64,000 nucleotides of DNA from Mycoavidus sp. HKI (lineage in GTDB: Bacteria > Pseudomonadota > Gammaproteobacteria > Burkholderiales > Burkholderiaceae): NCBI RefSeq assembly GCF_020023735.2, contig NZ_CP076444.2, forward strand, positions 1-64,000, read 5' to 3'. A program made the position numbers and the translations under genes. This document shows, one piece after another, positions 38,601 through 47,600 of the stretch. Each line of letters opens with the position of its first letter. Position 1 is the first letter of the stretch. Under the pieces are notes generated by a model that was not told where the DNA came from, ran no database searches, and saw nothing but the letters and a program-made list of their open reading frames with translations.

Positions 38601-41600
38601 CGGTAACGGACTTGCCGAAGACTTCGGCCAGTGCATTGATCTCGACCGCATCGCCGAGCGACGTGCCGGTACCATGCGTTACGACGTAGTCAATCTGCGC
38701 AGGCGATAAGCCGCAGGCCGCATAAGTGGCTTGCAACAGCTTGACCTGCGCGGCCCCACTCGGCGCAGTGATGCCATTAGTCTTGCCATCATAGTTGATT
38801 TGGCTGCCAGCAATCACCGCCAGGACTGAATCGCCTGCCGCCAAGGCGGCCGCTAGCGGCTTGATCACGAGGGCGGCCACCGCCTCGCCGGGGACGATGC
38901 CATTCGCCCGCTGGTCGAAAGTGCGACAGCGCCCGTCGGCCGACAGGATGCCCGCGTCGTTAAGACGGGTGAAGGACATCTCCGTCAGCATCAGGCTCGC
39001 GCTGCTGACGAGCGCCATTTCGCACTCCTTGAGCCGGAGACTCTGGCACGCTTGGTGCAGCGCAACAAGACCAGACGAGCACGCGGTGTTGATCGTCATC
39101 ACCGGGCCATCGAAATCAAGCAGATAGGCAAGATGCGCCGCCGTGATCGCGCTGTGATGCGCGGTGATCGCACCGCCACCGCCTAACTGAAAATACTCGC
39201 CCTCCTCCAGCCCGACAAAGACGCCAACGCGCATTGAAGCAAGATGCCCAGGCCCAATCGCCGCATGCTCGAGGGCACGCCACGACTCTTCGAGCAGCAG
39301 GCGCTGACGCGGGTCCATCTCCTCGGCGGCGCGCGGCGTAATGCCGAAGAACAGTGGATCGAATTCACCCACACCCCGCATGGAACCACAGAAATAGCCA
39401 GGCGGTGCGTTGTCGCCCGTCACGGCATCTTGTCCATTGAGCAGGATTTGCCACATCTTATCGATCGAATCGGCCTGCGGAAAGCGACCGCTCGCCCCGA
39501 TAATTGCGATCGGTTCGAGCGATATGTCATGCAATCGCTGGCCGCCGTCGGTTGCTGGCGACGACGCTGCGGGGGCAGCTTCCGGCGCAGCGCGGTGTGA
39601 CACATAACGGGCCGCCAGATGCACGCAATGCTGGTTGACCAGATGTTTGGTGAGCTTGCTCAGCGTTGGATAGCTAAAGAATATCGCTGGCGTGACTGGC
39701 AGCTCAAACCGTTCCTGCATTTTTTTCGCCAGCCGTGAGAGGCTAATGGAATCGAAGCCGAACGTGTTCAGCGTGGCGTGAGACTCTAGCGCTTCAACAG
39801 GAACCTGGGACAGTTCACTCGCCAGCGCTTTTAGGTCTTGCAGCACCGGGCGCATGAGGTCAACCTCGGCGGCCAACTCTCGCGACCCTGGCGCCGGTTG
39901 GTCCGGTGCACTCATCGCAGCAACGCCCGCGGCCGCCTCATGGGATCCGGCCACCACGGCCGGGGTCAACATAAGCAGGCGTTCGAGCCGGCTCTCGTCC
40001 CCGCAGAGCAACGCGAGCTGCGTCAGATCGCTGCCCAGCAGCGCTTCGAAGCTCGTCAGGCCAAGGTCGGTCGACATCAGGGCCAAGCCGCTGCTCTCAA
40101 GGTACAAGGCGAGGCCGTTCGCCTGGTCCGAGCCGGCGACCGCTTGGACCGGCCCCATGCCACCTTCCTGCCACAGGGGCCAGCCGATGCAAAGGGTGCG
40201 TCCTTGCCGTTTCCGTTGCGCGACCAGCTCGTTGCGATAGAGCGCGTGCGCCATCAGAAAGCGGTTTGCCACGCTATAGCTGGCGGCTCCCATGTCGCCA
40301 AGCAAGCCAGCAATGGAACCAAAATAACACGCATAGACCAGCGGATCGTCCGCTGTCAACGCGTCAAGTATCTCAACGCCCGCGACCTTCGGCGCCAGGG
40401 TGGAGCGAAACTCGTCAGTGCTCGCCTCTAGCAATGACGGCCCCTCCTCGACACCCGCCGCATGTAAAAACGCATCAAACGGGCCAAAGATGGCCCTCGC
40501 CTCATCCACGGCGGTTTTCATAGCGACGCGGTCCGTAACGTCGGCTTGAGAATAACGAACCTGCGCGCCGTGGGCGCGCAGCCCATCCAACTGCTGCTCG
40601 AGTTCTGGCGTCGACCGCGAGCGGCCCGTCAGCGCCAGGCGGACAGCCGCACCATGCGTCTTCGCCAAATAAGCGGCAAACAGCAAGCCAAGGTGTCCGC
40701 TGCCACCTGTGATCAGCCAGGTTTTCGCCCGCGCAGACGGTAGCGCAGCGTCCGCGCGCGGCGCAGGCAGCGCAACCCGTTCGCGGCTGAGCTGAAGCCG
40801 CTCGTTGCCATCATAGAGAACGCTGCGCGAGTTGGCTGCGCGCCATTCGCGCAGCATGCGTTCAAGCTCGTTATGGGCCGAAGCGGCATCTTGCGACATA
40901 CCGTTACCCAGGATGACCGTGAATAGTTCTGTCTCCGGCAACGTCTGACGAGTTGAGCGCTCAAGGCCAAGCCACGACTCCAGCCGACAGCGGTCGATTG
41001 CGCTCCAGCTTGCTCCGGCAAGGAGCACCCGCGCCGGAGCCTGATGGCCCCGGCAGAGCGCCTGCAGGACTGCGACGAATACTTCCAACCGGTCAACAAG
41101 TCCCGCCTCCTCAAGCGGCCAAAGATAGATTAGGCCCTCGATCTCGCCATGTGTCGCGACGATGCGCTGACAGACCTCAGCCAGCTGCTCCGGCCGATCA
41201 ACATTCACGCTGTAACAATTGGTCTGCGTTTGAGTGCTGGGATATCGTGATAGGAAGAGCAAGCGAACCGAGGGCATCTGTGCCGCCACCAATTCGGCGA
41301 GCTGGGTTTGCCGGTCGGTATCAGATAGGCAGCAAAGTAGCACGCTCGGCCTAGCGCCGGTCACGGCCTGGTGGGTGCCTGGCAAGGGCGCGGGCCGCCA
41401 CTGCTCGGCGATGCCAACCAGCGCTTGCGGGTGGTGCTTAACCGTTTCAACGCGGGGCTCGATTGCCCAATGACGGATGCGCTCGAATGGATAAGTGGGC
41501 AATGGCACACGACGCAGGTTCGACGCGCGTGGCAGCGCACGCCAATCAATCTTTACGTTAGGCTGTGCCGTCCAGTAGCCGGCGAGCGCGACCAAGTCGC

Positions 41601-44600
41601 GCGCCACCAGCGCCTGCTGCCAATTGGCATCGTCGCCAGTCGTGACGGAGGAAATTTCGTCCTCTGTCACGCCGACGTCGGGGCTAAGGCGAACAACTCC
41701 GTTCACCGATAAGCGGCCTGCCAAGACCTCCCGTAGACAGGCGGATAATGCTGCACTATCCGGTACCACGATGGCAAGACGATCGTTCAGTTGATCACGG
41801 CCGACCTGCAGCGTGTAAGCCAGCTCGGCAAGCGACAGATTCGGCGTGGTTTCAAGCTGAGAGGCCAGGCGGCGCACCGACTCCATCAGCCGGTCACGGT
41901 TCCTGGCCGAAAGCAGTATCAGTTGTTCACCGTGCTGCGTCGGCCGGGTCCGCGTCTCGATATATTCCTCTAGCACGACATGCGCATTAGCGCCGGAAAA
42001 ACTCAGGCTGCTCACTCCTGCGCGGCGGGGAATCACGTTGCCATTTTGGTCGCGCAGCATATCCCAGGGCTGCAGGCGGTCAACTATGTAGAACGGGCTA
42101 CCGTCCAGCCTGACGAATGGATTGACTTCGTCAAAATGCAGGGTCGCCGGCAACATGCCGTGCTGCATCGACAGCACAACCTTGAACAGCCCAGCCATGC
42201 CAGCGGCAGCCTCAAGGTGGCCGATGTTGGTTTTGACCGAGCCAAGACCGCAGCGATGCGCATACTGCGAAGCGCCGTGCCGCTCCGATAACGTCGCGAA
42301 GGCACTCTTGAGCCCATTGATTTCGATCGGGTCGCCAAGCGGTGTGCCGGTACCATGAGTTTCAATGTAGGTAATCGTAGTGGGATCGATGCCCGCCCGG
42401 GTGTAAGCGTCGACCAGCAGTGCCGCTTGCGCGACCGGGTTCGGTGCCGTAAGGGACGAGGCCCGCCCGCCATGGTTCTCCGCCGTGGCGCGAATGACTG
42501 CGTGGATCGTGTCACCGTCGCTCAGTGCCTTGGCGAGCGGCTTGAGCAGAACCGCGCCCGCACCTTCGCCGCGCACATAGCCGTTGGCCTGTCGGCTGAA
42601 GGTCTTACAACGGCCGTCGTTGCTCAACATACCCGCATCGCTAAACGATAGCGTCAGGAAAGGACTGAGCATCAAGTTGACCCCCCCCGCAATGGCCATT
42701 TCGCAGCCGTGATGCCGCATCGCCTCAACCGCTCGATGAAGAGCGATCAACGAACTAGAGCACGCGGTGTCGACCGGCTGGCTCGGCCCGTGAAGATCGA
42801 GCAGATAGGAGATCCGGCTAGCCAGCACCGAATGCGACAGGCCGGTCGACGAATAGGCGCTGACGGCCTGTCCAGAGTCCACCAGCAAGTTCAGGTAGTC
42901 GAGCGCCCCAACCCCCATGAAGACCGCCGTGTTGCTACCAGCCAGATCGGCGGTAGCGTAACCGGCGTTGCCGATCGCATTGAACACGACCTCCAGCACG
43001 ATGCGCTGCGCGGGATCCATCAGCTTCGCCTCGTGTGGCGAGATATTGAAGTAGAGGCTATCGAATTTGTCAACATCCGCGATGAAGCCGCCCCACTTTG
43101 CCCGCGTTTTACCACTTTCGGCCGGGTCGCCGTACAAAGACTGCCAGCTCCAACGATCCGCGGGTACTTCGGAAATTAGGTCATGCGCCGCTGCCAGATG
43201 TGCCCAGAACTGCTCAAGGTCGGGAGAGTCTGGCAGGACACCCGCCATCCCGATGATGGCGATCGGCTCCACATTAGAAATGCCCTTCTCCGCCGCGCGC
43301 GGCGGTACCGAGACGTGAGACAGCACAACCGGCGCCTCGCGTGTCGCGGCCCCGTCCTGACGAACTGTCTGGTCGACCTGCAAACGATCCTGCGCGCCGT
43401 GGGCGCGCGGTACATCCAACTGCTGCTCGAGTGCTGGCGCGGCTTCGCCAGACATATTGCCGCCCCCACCGGGCGCGACGACGGCCGCTTCAGGATTGAC
43501 GTCCAGCAGCGCAGACGCGACCGCATCGCGATAGTCGGCGGTGAGGAACGTACAGATCGTACTCAGAGTCTTATGCTCGAAGAACAGGGCCGGCGTGACG
43601 TCGATATCAAAGCGGAGGTTCAGCTTGTTAGCCAGCTCCACGTAGGTGATGGAATCGAAACCGTAGCTGTCGAGTGCGGCGGTGACATTGAAGGTCGACG
43701 AGTTCCGCTTGAGCACATCGCCCGCCAACGCTCTGAGCGTCGCTTCAAGCCGATCACGGGTCTCTGCCTGGACCGTTGTTGAGTCCTGCGCGTTGTCGGC
43801 AGCGCTGACGGCCAATGCCGAGGCAGGATTGCTCGCCTCAGGCGCCGTCTGCCGTCCAGTGAGGCCATGTTCTTGGTCAAGAAAAGAAGCCAGCGCCGCG
43901 ACCGTCGTGTGTTCAAAGAAAAGCGCTGGCGTAACGTCGATGTCGTAGGCCCGGTTAATGCAATTGGCAAACTCTACATACGTGATCGAATCAAAGCCGT
44001 AGTCGGCTAACGACGTCTCGGGGCGAATTGTCCGCGCCGGCCGCTGCAGAATATCTTCCGCCATCGTGCAAAGCGCCGTATGAAATGCGGGCATCGCAAC
44101 GCCGTTGACACCGTTCAATGCAGGCGTGGCAGCACTCTTGACAGCGGCCGATCGTTCGACCGGCGCGCCGATGGCTTTGGCAATCTTGTCAAAGTCGCCC
44201 GCCGCCACGCAGAGCGAAGAAGGATCGGTGTCCGCGACACCAAACAGGACATCAAACCCGTGCGCCAGCGACAACGGTTCGACCCCCATCACGCTTTTCA
44301 TTAGTATTTCACCCTGCTCGCTGATCCGCATGCCACCGTCGCGCCAGTAAGGCCAGTTGATCGACAGCGTCTTGCCCGCACGCCGGCCTTCATCGCGCAA
44401 GCCATTGCGCCAGCTGGAGAAATGATCGAGAAACTCGTTCGCATAGGCATAGCTGGCCTGTCCGATCGAACCCGCGAGCGAAGAGATGGAGGAGAACAGA
44501 ATTAGGAAATCCAACGGCTCGGACTTCGTCATCTCATCGAGGAGCATCGCGCCGCGGACTTTGGGCCCGACCACGCTCTCGATGGTGGCCAAGTCCTGCT

Positions 44601-47600
44601 TGGCCACCAGGCTGTCCCGCAGGGTCCCAGCGGCATGCAGAATACCATTCAGATGCGTGCCTTCCGACCGTATGATCCGGCCCAGACGTTCGACGTCATT
44701 AGCGTTGCTCACGTCGGCCTGCACATAGCGGAGCACGCCCGGCAGATTCTGCTGTTCAGCTCCGCTGATGGCATGTGCCACACGTTCGGGAGCAGACCGT
44801 CCACAGACCACCACCCGCGCGGCGTAGCGTCGGCGCAATTCGGCGGCAATGTGCATCCCGAGCGCACCGGCCCCCCCCGTAATCAGATAAGTCCCACCCT
44901 GACGGAACAGGCCGGGTTGTGCGGACGGTAACGCTTTGCTCAGGCGTTCCATCCGCCTGACCAGGCGGACCCCATGCCGATACTGCACGAGAGTTTCGCC
45001 CGCTTTCGACGGCGCACGCAATTCCCGCGCGATCAGGGTAACCGATTCGGCCGCCAACGGTTCTTGAAGCGCCAAGACACTGCACATCATTCCCGCTTGT
45101 TCTTGACGCAGCACACGGGCGAAGCCAGCGATGGCCAACTGCCGTGCCCCACCCATGCTTGCTTGCAGGTCTGTGACGCACAGCAACCGTGCGCGCTCGA
45201 TTTTCTTGTCCCTCATTGTCTGTAACAGCAAGTAGAGTGATCGCAGCAAAGCGCCACCCTGGCTGTCAGCGCCGTCCGGATAAGCGTCGGGCAGAAACAG
45301 CAGCTGGAGGACCTCACCGAGGTTGAACCGGCTCACGAGCATCTCCCAGTCGACCCGCGACTCAGGATCGAGGTAGATTGTGCGGCCGCTCCGATCATGG
45401 TTGACTGGCTGGTGCCCATTGTTCACCAGCACGACATGCAAAAATTCTTGTCCTAACGCCGCCGTGAACTCGGCAATCGGTGTCACCGGCGACGAGAAGA
45501 TGACAGTCTGCGCGCGCACCGACAGATCAGTGGAGGTGGCCAAGCCCGCTAGGCTCCACACCGGTTCGAATAGATGCGGACTGCTCTTCTTGCGCCGGCT
45601 GTATGGCCGGTACGAAAGATCTCGTAGCGCGGCCAGCACGCATCCGTCATCGTCCACGATGTCGATGTCAAAGCGCTTTTCCGCAAACTCAGTGGCGGCA
45701 TGATTGCCTGCCACGCGCGCATGCGCATAGCAGTGCGCGGTCAGCGGCGCGTAAACGGTGATCTCGTTCAACGCATACGGGATATACAGCCTGCCGTCGG
45801 CGGACGGATCACCCAGCAGCCCAAGCAGGCTCTGCAAGGCACCGTCCATCAGCGACGGATGCAGCGTATAAGCGCCGAGATCATGGCGCAGCGCAGTCGG
45901 CAAGATCAGTCTAGCGAGTGATTCGGACTCGTTCCAATACAGCGTTTCCAGGGTGCGCAAACCTGGCCCATAGATCAGTTCGTTACGATCAAAAACGCGA
46001 TAGCAATCAGCCGCCGGCCAAACCGTTGCACAGCGTGCCTTGATCGCGCGCAGATCCGCCACCGGCCTTTGTGCCGGAGCCGGCACAAAGCGCAGGCGGC
46101 CCTGCGAATAGAGTTGATCCTTGCCCGCTTCGTCACGACCACCGACGCGATAGGCCAAACCCGATGCAATCGACTCAAGTTCGATTTGCACAAACTTCGG
46201 CTGGTCGATCACGATTACGGGTCTCCGCCACGCAACGCCACGAATCTGCGTGAGCTGCCCCGCCGGGGCCGCGTGGCTGGCGGCACGTGCATGGCGCGAC
46301 AAGACTTCGGCCGCAACCGCCATTTCCAGGTGCGAGACGCCCAACAAAGTGGGGGCGCCGTCCACAATGTGGTCTTTTAGGTAAACATCCTCGCGGGTAA
46401 AACGATAGCCAAAGCGTGGCCGGTCCGTTGTCGACAGATCGGTAGCGAGAATCGGATGCAGCTGGCCCTGGCTCTCGTGTAGCGATGGTTCGCCCGCGGG
46501 CTGACCGGTGTGTGCCAAATGCGAGGGCTTACTGGCGGGCCAGTACCGTTCGTCGGCGAAAGGATAGCTCGGTACCGGTACCCGCCGTACCGTGCCCGCC
46601 TGATGGTAAGCAGCCCAGTCCACGCTCATGTCTGCCACCCAGGCGCGGGCGAGGCGCACAGCATCATCGCATGTTCCCGGCCGCAGCGGTGCTTGCTCCA
46701 ACTCCGCAGACGATAGCTGAGAGGCTTGCTCGCGGCCCACGAAGAGCGCCTCGTCGCGCTCCCCGTCTAGGAAGCGCTGCAAGCCGATCTCGATCTCATC
46801 TAACGTGCTACAGATGAGCGCAAGGCGCGCATTCATCGCGCTACGCCCGACCTGCAGCGTGTAGACTAGGTCAGCGAAGCTGGGCAGCTCAGGCGCCGTC
46901 CGCAGCCATCTGCACCAACGCTCGGCATAGGCCCGTAGCCGCTCCGGCGTGCGCGCGGAGAGGACCAGCACCTGGCCGGCCGCGCTCGCCGACGTGCGAG
47001 GTGCGCGCCGGTCATCGACATACTCTTCCAACACCAGGTGGGCGTTGGTGCCACTGAACCCCAACGCGGTTACACCCGCGCGGCGCGGATGGGCAGTCGG
47101 CGCTGCCCACCGCTGCAACGACGGGATGGTATGAAACGGACTGTTGGCGAAATCGATCAGCTGATTGGGCTGCTGAAGATGCAAGGACGGTGGCAAGGTC
47201 TTACGACTCAGGCACAAAACCGTCTTGATCAATGCGGTAATACCGGCGGCGATTTGCGCATGACCGATATTGGTTTTGACCGAGCCGATCGCGCAGAACT
47301 GCTTTTTCGCCGTCTGCTCGCGAAACACGGCCGTCAGCGCCTCGAGTTCGATCGGGTCGCCCAGTCGCGTGCCCGTGCCGTGCGCTTCGATGTAGCCGAC
47401 TGTTTCGGGATGAACGCCCGCGCGCGCCTGCACCTCGGCGATCAGCGCCGCCTGCGCATACGCGCTCGGCACGGTGATGCCCGGCGTCTTACCATCTTGG
47501 TTAATGCCCGAACCGCGGATCACCGCGTGAATCGTGTCGCCGTCGCGTTGTGCATCAGATAGGCGTTTAAGCACCACGACACCAACGCTCTCGGATAACA

